Of a DNA stretch of 13,282 nucleotides, positions 1 to 7,878 are shown piece by piece; position 1 is the stretch's first letter; every line of letters starts with the position of its first letter. This DNA is from Devosiaceae bacterium (GTDB lineage: Bacteria; Pseudomonadota; Alphaproteobacteria; Rhizobiales; Devosiaceae). The position numbers and the translations under genes are program-made. The stretch covers positions 1-13,282 of the forward strand of contig JAKISM010000052.1 in assembly GCA_021648585.1 (NCBI GenBank), in the 5' to 3' direction. The notes below the pieces were generated by a model, which had not been told where the DNA came from, did no database searches, and saw only the letters and a program-made list of their open reading frames with translations.

Positions 1-2
1 CC

Positions 3-869
3 GCTTTGCCCATAGATATTGAAAGTTTTGGTGCAGCAAGAGGCATATTACATATTGTGGGTATTGGGCCGGGTGAGCATGAGCAGCGTACAATTTCAGC
101 TATAAAGGCGCTTAAAAATAGTTCTGATTGGGTTGCTTATGGCTTTTATCTTGATTTAATTACTGATCTAAAAGCAACTCAAAACGAGCATCGCTTTCCT
201 TTAGGAGATGAAGAAAAACGAGTGCGTCATGCGCTAGAATTGGCCGCAAGGGGAAAAGAAGTTGCGCTTATTTGTTCGGGTGATGGGCAAATATATGCAA
301 TGGCTTCTTTGGTGTTTGAGCTGCTTGATGCCAGCGGCAAAAGAGCAATTAGCGATAATGCCAAGCGAGTTGAAATAATTTCTCATGCTGGAATTTCGGC
401 GTTGCAAATGGCATCAAATCGAGTTGGTGCATTGTTAGGGCATGATTTTTGCGCTATATCCTTGAGCGATTTACTAACGCCAAAAGAAAACATTATTGAG
501 CGGTTAGAGGGGGCGGCAAAAGCTGATTTTGTAACGGCATTTTATAATCCTCGCTCAAAAAGTAGAACAGATTTGCTTGATAGAGCAAAAGAGATTTTTC
601 TAAAATATCGCCCTCCAACGACTCCAGTGATTATTGCTCGTTCACTAGGCCGAAAGGACGAGGCGATAAAAATAGTTGAGTTAATTGATTTTAATCCTTG
701 CGAGGTTGATATGATGTCTATTGTGTTGTTTGGTTCAACAAATTCGAAAAGCTTTATGCGTGGTGATGGGCAAGCGGTTGCTTATACTCCTCGTGGGTAT
801 GATAGAAAGGTGGGGGTAAGAATAAAAGCGGTGGGGGTTTGCCAGCAAAGAAAGGGAACAAGACAATGA
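3..869 (+). CDS. cobJ: Precorrin-3B C17-methyltransferase, 5' end cut by the window
   Basis: SAM-dependent methyltransferase of aerobic cobalamin synthesis; the family methylates C17 of precorrin-3B and contracts the ring to give precorrin-4. Numbering from the TTG at base 6: a glycine-rich GIGPG loop lies at residues 19-23, a SGDGQIY motif at 91-97 (family usually SGDPG or SGDAG), HDFCAISLSDLLTP at 146-159, YNP at 180-182 and YTPRGY at 260-265. The frame is open to the window edge, so the TTG is probably not the start. The segment before the methyltransferase (PIDIESFGAARG) resembles, from memory, the linker in proteins that carry an N-terminal CbiG-like domain ahead of CobJ; that part would lie outside the window. 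The canonical 'PGVSA' stretch reads HAGISA at 127-132, a mild oddity. The stop overlaps the cobM start as ATGA, so the two are cotranscribed and probably translationally coupled. The family call is sure; the fusion is inference. Confidence 0.9.
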   Translation, partial: ALPIDIESFGAARGILHIVGIGPGEHEQRTISAIKALKNSSDWVAYGFYLDLITDLKATQNEHRFPLGDEEKRVRHALELAARGKEVALICSGDGQIYAMASLVFELLDASGKRAISDNAKRVEIISHAGISALQMASNRVGALLGHDFCAISLSDLLTPKENIIERLEGAAKADFVTAFYNPRSKSRTDLLDRAKEIFLKYRPPTTPVIIARSLGRKDEAIKIVELIDFNPCEVDMMSIVLFGSTNSKSFMRGDGQAVAYTPRGYDRKVGVRIKAVGVCQQRKGTRQ

Positions 870-1639
870 AGGTCTATTTCATTGGAGCAGGGCCCGGAGC
901 TGCTGACCTTATCACTGTTCGGGGGCAAAATCTGATAAGACAAAGCCCTGTGTGTATTTATGCTGGCTCGCTCGTGCCAAAAGAAATTGTTGCTCAAGCG
1001 CCAAAAAATGCATTAGTGGTTGATAGCGCATCGCTTAATCTTGATGAAATAATTGCGCTGATGCAAGAGGCATTTGAGCGTGGTGAAGATGTTGCTCGAG
1101 TTCATTCTGGTGATCCATCAATTTATGGCGCAATAGGCGAGCAAATGCGCCGCTTAAAAGCCTTAAATATTGCTTATGAAATCGTACCCGGTGTGCCAGC
1201 TTTTGCTGGCGCTGCTGCAAGGATTGGTGCTGAATTAACATTGCCCAATATTTCTCAAACCATTATTCTAACCCGTACCTCTGGCAAGGCTTCGCAATTA
1301 AGTGAATTTGAAAGTTTAGAAAATTTGGGAGCCAGTAAAGCCACATTGGCAATTCATCTTTCCATTCGCAATCTCACTTATGTAAAAGAAGCGCTTAGCC
1401 CTCATTATGGCGAGGATTGTCCCGTAATAATTGCTTATCGGGCTACTTGGGAGGACGAAAAAATTATTAGAACTACTTTAGCCAATATGAGGTGCGATGT
1501 GCGAAAAGCAAAAATCACTCGCACTGCTTTGATTTTTGTTGGGGAGGTTTTTGGCGCAAATGATTTTAGTGATTCTAGTCTTTATGATGAGAGTTTTTCG
1601 CATGTGCTGCGTAATAGAGGAAAAAAGAAAAATAAATAA
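866..1639 (+). CDS. cobM: Precorrin-4 C11-methyltransferase
   Basis: A 257-aa SAM-dependent methyltransferase that, in this family, methylates C11 of precorrin-4 to give precorrin-5 in the cytoplasmic aerobic B12 pathway (CbiF is the anaerobic counterpart). The sequence shows the N-terminal GAGPGAADLIT loop at 7-17, YAGSLVP at 32-38, HSGDPSIYGAIGEQ at 80-93, EIVPGVPAF at 105-113, TRTSG at 136-140 and the C-terminal LYDESFSHVLR signature at 239-249. The length is normal for the family. I chose the ATG at 866 because it gives the standard N-terminus, overlaps the cobJ stop by four bases (ATGA), and has an AAAGGGA ribosome-binding site just upstream; a TTG at 839 would add nine residues of no family likeness. 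The lysine-rich tail GKKKNK is an unremarkable addition. cobJ and cobM act one after the other in the pathway, which fits the coupling. Confidence 0.95.
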   Translation: MKVYFIGAGPGAADLITVRGQNLIRQSPVCIYAGSLVPKEIVAQAPKNALVVDSASLNLDEIIALMQEAFERGEDVARVHSGDPSIYGAIGEQMRRLKALNIAYEIVPGVPAFAGAAARIGAELTLPNISQTIILTRTSGKASQLSEFESLENLGASKATLAIHLSIRNLTYVKEALSPHYGEDCPVIIAYRATWEDEKIIRTTLANMRCDVRKAKITRTALIFVGEVFGANDFSDSSLYDESFSHVLRNRGKKKNK

Positions 1640-1709
1640 AATGGTTTTTTGCTTGTTATATTTTTTATTTCTAGCAAAATAGCGCAAATGATAAAGGACT
1701 ATAAGCCAA

Positions 1710-3485
1710 ATGACATATGAGCAAATTACACTTTTTTCACTTATTGGCCTAGTGCTTGTTGGGCTATTATGGGGCAAATGGCGCTATGATTTGGTGGCGT
1801 TTGCTGCTTTGATTGCTGGGGTGGCGCTTGGTGCTGTGCCAGTTGAAAATGCTTTTTCTGGCTTTGGGCATGAGGCAACAATAATTGTTGCACTAGTTTT
1901 GATAATTTCCACAGGCCTAATGCGCTCGGGTGCGGTTGATCTGATAACTCGGGTTGTTGTTGATAGTTCACGATCCTTGGGAATGCATATTGCAATTTTT
2001 GGTACATTTGGCGGCATATTAAGCGCCTTTATGAATAATGTTGCAGCTCTTGCTTTGCTAATGCCAGTTGATATTTCTGCGGCAAAACAGGCAGGGCGCT
2101 CTCCTTCGCAATCTCTAATGCCGCTTTCGTTTGCTACTATTCTTGGTGGCATGGCAACGCTAATAGGCACACCACCAAATATTATTATTGCCTCTTATCG
2201 CAATGAGGCGATGGGCGAGCCTTTTTCTATGTTTGATTTTGCGCCCGTTGGATTAGCCATTGCCATTGTGGGCATGATTTATATTGCAACTATTGGTTGG
2301 CGCTTAATCCCGCAAAGAAAAGGCGTTAATAATGCTATGGAAGAATTATTAGCGATTGAGGATTATGTTGCCGAATTAATTGTTGATGAAAAATCAAGTG
2401 CCATAGGGCAAAAGGTGCGAGATCTTGATGAAATATTAGAAGAAAATGATTGCGCAATTTTGGGTCTTATTAGACGGGGCGAGCGCTTGCCCGGACGTGC
2501 AAGGCGTGAGATAATTAAGAATAAAGATATTCTTGTAGTGCAAGGAACACCTGAAGCGCTTGGAAAATTATCAGGTGCCTTAAAATTAAAATTACAAGGA
2601 AAAGCAGGGCAAGTTGCTGATCTTTCTTCTGATATGAGATTAAGCGAAGTTGTTATAACAAAGGATAGCCCGCTTATTGGGCGCACTGCCAACCAAGTGC
2701 AAATGTTGCGTATTTCTGGCGTTTCTATGATCGGGCTTTCTCGCATGGGTAAAATCATTCGTGAACGTGTTAGGCGCACTCCGCTAAAGGCTGGTGATAT
2801 TTTATTATTGCTTGGCACAGATCAAGACGTAAATGAAATGGCGGCACGACTTGAATATTTACCGCTTGACGTTCGCCCGCTTACCATCACTCGGCACGAA
2901 AAAGCATGGGGTGCTATTGCGATGTTTGCTGGTGCTATTACTTTGGCGGTGCTTGGGGTTTTTCCGCTTACTATTTCTTTGGCAATGGTTGCCATTGGTT
3001 TGGTTTTATTTGATATATTACCGTTGCGAGAAATTTATAAATCGGTTGAATGGCCAGTTATTGTGTTGCTTGGTTCAATGATACCGCTTGGTGCAGCGCT
3101 TGAAAGTTCTGGCGGTACTGCCATCATTGCCAATTGGCTCGCTTCAATAACTGCTGGAATGCCTGCTTGGGGCGCTATTGCGATAATTCTTGTTGCTACC
3201 ATGACGCTTTCGGATGTGCTAAATAATACGGCAACTGCGGTTATTGCCGCCCCTATCGCAATCGAATTGGCACGAGCGCTAAATGCTTCGCCTGATCCGT
3301 TTTTAATGGCGGTGGCGGTTGGGGCATCTTGTGCCTTTTTAACCCCGATAGGGCATAAAAATAACCTGCTAATCCTTGGTCCGGGTGGTTATCGGTTTGG
3401 TGACTATTGGCGAATGGGCTTGCCGCTTGAAATATTGGTTACTATCGTTGCCGTGCCAACAATTCTTGTTGTCTGGCCGCTTTAG
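1710..3485 (+). CDS. SLC13/DASS-type permease with two RCK_C domains
   Basis: A 591-aa inner-membrane transporter. Two hydrophobic halves (about residues 5-200 and 398-590) flank a soluble insert at about 205-385 that looks like two RCK_C/TrkA-C domains; each has the 'GD-ILLLLGT' or 'KDILVVQGT' ending, at 273-280 and 362-370. Ion-transporter-type repeats are clear: MNNVAALALLMP at 108-119 in the first half and LNNTATAVIAAP at 504-515 in the second, with LIGTPPNIII at 151-160 and TPIGHKNNLLILGPGGYRF at 545-563. This matches the SLC13 family with internal TrkA-C domains, whose members move sulfate, dicarboxylates or other anions with Na+ or H+. The substrate cannot be read from sequence, and nothing ties it to B12 despite its position 70 bases after cobM. 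An AAAGGA site lies 11 bases before the ATG. The stop overlaps the convergent fadH stop. Confidence 0.9.
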   Translation: MTYEQITLFSLIGLVLVGLLWGKWRYDLVAFAALIAGVALGAVPVENAFSGFGHEATIIVALVLIISTGLMRSGAVDLITRVVVDSSRSLGMHIAIFGTFGGILSAFMNNVAALALLMPVDISAAKQAGRSPSQSLMPLSFATILGGMATLIGTPPNIIIASYRNEAMGEPFSMFDFAPVGLAIAIVGMIYIATIGWRLIPQRKGVNNAMEELLAIEDYVAELIVDEKSSAIGQKVRDLDEILEENDCAILGLIRRGERLPGRARREIIKNKDILVVQGTPEALGKLSGALKLKLQGKAGQVADLSSDMRLSEVVITKDSPLIGRTANQVQMLRISGVSMIGLSRMGKIIRERVRRTPLKAGDILLLLGTDQDVNEMAARLEYLPLDVRPLTITRHEKAWGAIAMFAGAITLAVLGVFPLTISLAMVAIGLVLFDILPLREIYKSVEWPVIVLLGSMIPLGAALESSGGTAIIANWLASITAGMPAWGAIAIILVATMTLSDVLNNTATAVIAAPIAIELARALNASPDPFLMAVAVGASCAFLTPIGHKNNLLILGPGGYRFGDYWRMGLPLEILVTIVAVPTILVVWPL

Positions 3486-5539
3486 CCAATTCTCTCTGCC
3501 AATTCTAAACCATCTAAAATCGCACGTTTTGCATCTAATTGCTTAGCCTCATTTGCACCGCCGATTATATGCACCTTAATCCCTGCTTTTTCTAAAGGCT
3601 TTTTAAGTTCATCATTTGCAACTTGCCCAGCGCAAATAACCACATTATCCACCTGCAAAACCTGCTCAACGCCTGCCACTTCAATATGCAGGCCTTCATC
3701 GTCAATTTTTTTATAAGTAACATTGCCGAGCATTTTCACCCCACCAAGCATCATTTCAGCTTTGTGAATCCAGCCCGTTGTTTTGCCTAAAGAGCGGCCA
3801 AATTTTTCTCCACGTTGCAATAGATAGATTTTGCGTTTTGGCATCGGTGGTTGTGGGGCTTTGCTTAGGCCTGACCTATCGCCAGATTGCGAACTTGTCC
3901 AGCCAATATCTATGCCCCATTTTTTTTGAAAGGCTAAAAGTTGTGCTTCTTCGTCTAATTCCGTTTCGGATATTCCCTGTAAAAGCAATTCGGCAACATC
4001 AAAGCCAATGCCGCCAGCGCCAATGATTGCTACTCGTTTGCCTATTGATTTTTCGCTGTTTATCGCCTCAATATAATTAAGCACGTTAGGGCGGTTTATT
4101 CCCTTTATATCCAAAGTGCGAGGGATAATTCCAGTTGCTAATATCACCTCATCAAAATTTCTTAGATCGGAAATTTCAGCTTTTTTATTAAGCTTGATTT
4201 TTACACCAGAACTATTCAGGCGATTAGAAAAATAGCTCAAACTCTCATCAAATATTTTCTTATGTGGGATTTTTTTAGCCAAATTTAGTTGTCCGCCAAG
4301 CTGTTCGCTTGCTTCAAATAAAGTTACTTCATGCCCTCGTTCCGCAGCTTCTGCCGCAACACTCATGCCGGCAGGCCCTGAGCCAACAACGCCAATTTTT
4401 TTAATATGCTTTGTTTTAGTTTTTTTATAAATTGTTTCATGGCAGGCTCTTGGATTAACTAAACAAGAGCAGATTCTCATTGCAAAAACATGATCTAAAC
4501 AAGCCTGATTACAGGCAATGCAAATATTGATTTGCTCTGGAGTTGCATTTTTAGCTTTTTGCATAAAATCAGCATCTGCTAAAAATGGACGGGCAAGCGA
4601 AACCATATCAGCCTTGCTATTAGATAAAATCTCTTCAATTTGAGAGGGCTTATTTATACGATTACACGCTACAACAGGAATGCTTACCTGTTGTTTCATG
4701 GCCTTTGTTACATAGGTCCAAGCCTTAGCAGGAACGGCTTGCGCAATGGTTGGAACTCTTGCTTCGTGCCAGCCAATGCCAGTATTTATTATGTTCACTC
4801 CTATTTTTTCAAGCTGCTTGCCAAGCGCTATAACTTCGTCCCATTTGCTACCCCCCTCAACCAAATCAATCATTGAAAGGCGGAACATCAGAATAAATTT
4901 TTCACCTGTTAGCGCACGTATAGCCTTAACAATTTCAAGCGGAAATCTTATGCGATTTTCAAATGAGCCGCCCCATTTATCTGTTCGAATATTTGTGCGC
5001 TTGGCGATAAATTGATTTATCAGATAGCCCTCGCTTCCCATAATTTCAACACCATCATAACCAGCTTTTTGCGCTCGTATTGCACAAGCGGCAAAATCAA
5101 CAATGGTGCGCTCAATATTAGCTTCACTCATTTCTTTTGGAACATGGGGGCTAATTGGCGCTTGAATTGGTGAGGGGGCAACTAGGTTTGGCGCAAAGGA
5201 ATATCGCCCAGTGTGTAGGATTTGTAATAGGATTTTACTATTATGCTCATGCACTGCTGTTACAATTTTTTGATGAATGGGGATAGCTTCATCACTATCT
5301 AGGCGAGCAAAACTTGCTTTTGATGCAGGCACTCCAGTGCCGCCCTCTATATTTGGTGAAACGCCACCAGTAACAATTAGACTAACGCCGCCCTTTGCCC
5401 TTGCACTATAAAAAGCCGCTATGCGTTCGCCGCTTTTATCAACTTCTTCAAGGCCTGTGTGCATTGAGCCCATTATCACCCTGTTTGATAGTTTGGTGAA
5501 GCCTAAATCAAGTGGCTTAAACATATTTGGATATTTCAT
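3482..5539 (-). CDS. fadH: 2,4-dienoyl-CoA reductase (NADPH), FadH type
   Basis: A 685-aa flavo-iron-sulfur enzyme that reduces 2,4-dienoyl-CoA with NADPH, letting beta-oxidation deal with fatty acids unsaturated at even positions. An old-yellow-enzyme TIM barrel (about 1-335) is followed by a 4Fe-4S site with Cys340, Cys343, Cys347 and Cys359 (CxxC-x3-C-x11-C), an FAD domain starting at GSGPAG (386-391) and an NADPH-binding loop at GAGGIG (507-512). The E. coli FadH catalytic pair Tyr166/His252 lines up with Tyr172 (GSEGYLIN) and His258 (GIGWHEAR). Likeness to E. coli FadH, as I recall it, runs the whole length, so FadH is preferred over trimethylamine dehydrogenase or N-methylproline demethylase relatives. 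The ATG at 5539 gives the standard N-terminus; Shine-Dalgarno pairing is weak (GAAG), and a TATAAT sits on the minus strand at 5555-5560 without a good -35. It is last in the minus-strand block. Confidence 0.94.
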   Translation of the reverse strand: MKYPNMFKPLDLGFTKLSNRVIMGSMHTGLEEVDKSGERIAAFYSARAKGGVSLIVTGGVSPNIEGGTGVPASKASFARLDSDEAIPIHQKIVTAVHEHNSKILLQILHTGRYSFAPNLVAPSPIQAPISPHVPKEMSEANIERTIVDFAACAIRAQKAGYDGVEIMGSEGYLINQFIAKRTNIRTDKWGGSFENRIRFPLEIVKAIRALTGEKFILMFRLSMIDLVEGGSKWDEVIALGKQLEKIGVNIINTGIGWHEARVPTIAQAVPAKAWTYVTKAMKQQVSIPVVACNRINKPSQIEEILSNSKADMVSLARPFLADADFMQKAKNATPEQINICIACNQACLDHVFAMRICSCLVNPRACHETIYKKTKTKHIKKIGVVGSGPAGMSVAAEAAERGHEVTLFEASEQLGGQLNLAKKIPHKKIFDESLSYFSNRLNSSGVKIKLNKKAEISDLRNFDEVILATGIIPRTLDIKGINRPNVLNYIEAINSEKSIGKRVAIIGAGGIGFDVAELLLQGISETELDEEAQLLAFQKKWGIDIGWTSSQSGDRSGLSKAPQPPMPKRKIYLLQRGEKFGRSLGKTTGWIHKAEMMLGGVKMLGNVTYKKIDDEGLHIEVAGVEQVLQVDNVVICAGQVANDELKKPLEKAGIKVHIIGGANEAKQLDAKRAILDGLELAERIG

Positions 5540-5614
5540 CTACTTCATCGCCTAATTATAAAACATTTTAATAGGCTATGGCTGAAGCATTTTTAAGTCA
5601 AATCAAAACACTTA

Positions 5615-6685
5615 TTATCGCCTGATGGGGGGGTTGGGAATTGGTGCTATTAAATTTGTATTTATCACAACAGGATTATTTTGTTGCTCGCCTCCAAACA
5701 GCCCATCAAAAAATCCGCCAACTGCATTTGAAATGCCTGAGGTTTGTTGATTTATTGCATTATTTAATGCTGCTGTGCGTTCAGCACTGATTATTTTTTC
5801 TGCTACTCTTTTGTCTGCAAGCGCTAAACCATCTGCTTCATCTTTTTCAAATTTGGCAACCAAAATGTTAAATTCAGCTTCATCACTAATTTGCTTGGCT
5901 TGAACTTTTGCCATTAGGTTTGGCATTGAGGATTGTGTTGGGCATTTCGCCATAGCATCAGACGAAACACCATTAGCATTGAAAATATATTTGCCCTCGC
6001 AAACGTTCCAGACAGGTAATTGTTTTGACATTTCAAACGCATCATAGCCAATTTTAATGTTTTTCCAAAATTCTAAATGTTCGCTATTGCGGTGTTTTGC
6101 TAGGTTTTGTGGGGTCATTCTAAAGGGGAATAATTGTAACTGGAAAGAGCGTTGCCCACCACGAAAACTATCACGACCAAGCGCATAAATTTCTGCAATG
6201 CTCTCATCGGTCATAGAATAACAGCCCGAAGATGAGCAATCACCATGCACCATTAAATCAGTACCAGTGCGCCCATAAGCACGATCAAATTTATTTGGAA
6301 AACTCGTATTAAATGATAGGTAATAGCTAGATTTTGGGTTCATAAGGCCGGGGGTAACGGTATAAAATCCCTCTGGTGCTTGTCTGTCACCTTCCTTAAA
6401 TTTAGGCCCAAGAATGCCAGACCACGCACATACCTCATAGGATTTGAATAATTTATATGTGCCAGAACTTGTACGTTTCCATACTTCAAGAATATTTTCT
6501 GTCTTAAATAAGCGAATGAGCATCGCCTCACTTGGTGAAGAGCCCATATTTCGTAATTGCGCAATAATTTTACTAGATAATGGCACTAAATGTCGACCAT
6601 CGCCCTTAATAAGCAAAGAGCAACCAGTTAAAAAACTTGCAAATATTAGCAAAGAAAATAATTTAATTAACGAATAAAATTTCAA
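5615..6685 (-). CDS. Lipoprotein L,D-transpeptidase (YkuD fold, YafK-like)
   Basis: A 356-aa envelope protein. The N-terminus is a lipoprotein signal: a short basic start, hydrophobic residues about 8-20, and the lipobox LTGC with Cys22 as lipid-attachment site. Residues about 50-190 hold the YkuD-type domain with the catalytic motif HGDCSSSGCYSMTD, His147 and nucleophile Cys155. This spacing is typical of the YafK-like branch (COG3034). Family members cut or form peptidoglycan cross-links, or tether and release outer-membrane proteins; which applies here is unknown. After the domain comes an Ala/Lys/Glu-rich stretch (about 257-312) likely to be helical or coiled, then a Gly/Asn/Pro-rich tail. 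The start is TTG at 6685, with GGTGGG eight bases upstream and no better ATG nearby; this start gives a complete signal peptide. It lies between accA and fadH on the same strand. A run of seven Gs (plus strand, 5627-5633) near the 3' end encodes the C-terminal prolines. Confidence 0.88.
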   Translation of the reverse strand: MKFYSLIKLFSLLIFASFLTGCSLLIKGDGRHLVPLSSKIIAQLRNMGSSPSEAMLIRLFKTENILEVWKRTSSGTYKLFKSYEVCAWSGILGPKFKEGDRQAPEGFYTVTPGLMNPKSSYYLSFNTSFPNKFDRAYGRTGTDLMVHGDCSSSGCYSMTDESIAEIYALGRDSFRGGQRSFQLQLFPFRMTPQNLAKHRNSEHLEFWKNIKIGYDAFEMSKQLPVWNVCEGKYIFNANGVSSDAMAKCPTQSSMPNLMAKVQAKQISDEAEFNILVAKFEKDEADGLALADKRVAEKIISAERTAALNNAINQQTSGISNAVGGFFDGLFGGEQQNNPVVINTNLIAPIPNPPIRR

Positions 6686-6781
6686 ATCTATTACCCACCA
6701 AATTTATATATTAGCACTTTTATATCATAAACTATAAATAGTCCTAAATCTATTAATGTTTAAGTGAATTTAGTTTCAAAA

Positions 6782-7738
6782 TTAGATAAGATTTTCACCC
6801 ATTTGAAGGAATTTTTCTTCTCTTTTAGCCAAAATATCTTCTTTTGAAACATCTTCAAAATCACTTAAGAACTTTGTGATTTCTTGCCCAACTGAATTTA
6901 TCATTTGTTTCGAATTTCGATGAGCGCCACCAACTGGCTCTGTTATTATGCCATCTATTACCTTAAATTTAGATAGGTCTTTTGCAGTAATTTTTTGCGC
7001 TATTGCCATATCTTTGGCTCGTCCCGCATCACGAAACAGGATAGAAGCGCCAGCTTCTGGCGATATGACTGAATAAATTGCATGTTCAAGCATTAGAACA
7101 CGATTAGCAGACGCAATGGCTATTGCTCCGCCAGAACCGCCCTCTCCAATAATTATTGCAAGGTTTGGCACGCCTAAATCAAGGCATTTTTCAGTAGATT
7201 TTGCAATCGCTTCGGCTTGGCCTCGCTCTTCTGCTCCAACTCCGGGGTAAGCGCCAGAAGTATCAACTAAGTAAATAACTGGAATATTAAACCTATCAGC
7301 CATATCCATAATGCGCACGGCTTTACGATAACCTTCGGGGCGTGCCATGCCAAAATTATGCTTTAGGCGGCTTTTAGTATCCGCTCCTTTTTCTTGTCCA
7401 ATTATTGCAACGGGCTTGCCATTAAAACGAGCAAAACCTGCTTGAATTGCTGCGTCCTCACCAAATTTTCTGTCTCCTGAAAGGGGTACAAAATCTGTGA
7501 AAAGCCCTTTTATATAATCAGAAAAATGTGGGCGTTGCGGATGGCGGGCGACTTGTACCTTTTGAAATGGTGTTAGTTTTTTATAAATTTCAACTAGCGC
7601 ATCATCGGCTTTTGCTTGCAAACGAGAAACTTCTTCTTCTGTGCCAACGGCTTCATCTTCTGAGCTAAGGCTTTTTAACTCGGCAATTTTACCCTCAAGT
7701 TCGGCTATTGGTTTTTCAAAATCTAAATAGGAAAGCAT
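6782..7738 (-). CDS. accA: Acetyl-CoA carboxylase carboxyltransferase, alpha subunit
   Basis: A 318-aa cytoplasmic protein, the usual length for AccA. With AccD it moves the carboxyl group from biotin on AccB to acetyl-CoA, giving malonyl-CoA, the first committed step of fatty acid synthesis. Family stretches are LTPFQKVQVARHPQRP at 55-70, NFGMARPEGYRKA at 128-140, DTSGAYPG at 159-166, GEGGSGGA at 198-205 and ISPEAGASILFRD at 225-237 (family usually SPEGAAS). The N-terminus starting MLSYLDFEKPI is standard. Upstream Shine-Dalgarno pairing is poor (AAAGAAAA). A possible promoter, TTGCAA at 7774-7779 and TAGAAT at 7751-7756 with 17-base spacing on the minus strand, would leave an almost leaderless mRNA, so it is doubtful. 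xerD lies 123 bases upstream on the same strand and the transpeptidase 96 bases downstream. Confidence 0.97.
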   Translation of the reverse strand: MLSYLDFEKPIAELEGKIAELKSLSSEDEAVGTEEEVSRLQAKADDALVEIYKKLTPFQKVQVARHPQRPHFSDYIKGLFTDFVPLSGDRKFGEDAAIQAGFARFNGKPVAIIGQEKGADTKSRLKHNFGMARPEGYRKAVRIMDMADRFNIPVIYLVDTSGAYPGVGAEERGQAEAIAKSTEKCLDLGVPNLAIIIGEGGSGGAIAIASANRVLMLEHAIYSVISPEAGASILFRDAGRAKDMAIAQKITAKDLSKFKVIDGIITEPVGGAHRNSKQMINSVGQEITKFLSDFEDVSKEDILAKREEKFLQMGENLI

Positions 7739-7844
7739 GTGTTTTTCTTTATTCTATATGTTGAACATTATTGTTGCAAAAATGGCGATGCTGAGTGAAA
7801 GAGTCAAGTAATGATTTGATAAAATAACATTCATTAGGCCACAA

Positions 7845-7878
7845 TTAAGCCAAAGGGTGCTTTAAGCCAAAGGGTGTT
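7845..7878. repeat. 17-bp tandem duplication over the xerD stop codon
   Basis: Two adjacent 17-bp units, 7845-7861 and 7862-7878, differ at a single base (TTAAGCCAAAGGGTG plus CT or TT). The second unit contains the last codons and stop of xerD on the minus strand (HPLA and TAA); the first is a copy lying just past the stop. It looks like a local slippage duplication. It forms no hairpin with a T tract, so I do not call it a terminator. Confidence 0.85.

Noticed and set aside
1647..1679. TTTTGCT ... AGCAAAA inverted repeat after cobM as a terminator
   Set aside because: Seven weak base pairs around a 19-base loop, and no T run after the second arm.
1640..1709. Cobalamin riboswitch near the cob genes
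   Set aside because: The gaps before the permease and before cobS are far too short for the conserved B12-box architecture, and I see no such motif in any spacer.
1784..2818. Long antisense open frames opposite the SLC13 permease
   Set aside because: They are shadows of a well-supported gene, with low-complexity translations and no family features.
3482..5539. fadH as trimethylamine dehydrogenase or another old-yellow-enzyme relative
   Set aside because: The Tyr172/His258 pair, the cysteine spacing and full-length likeness to E. coli FadH fit dienoyl-CoA reductase better.
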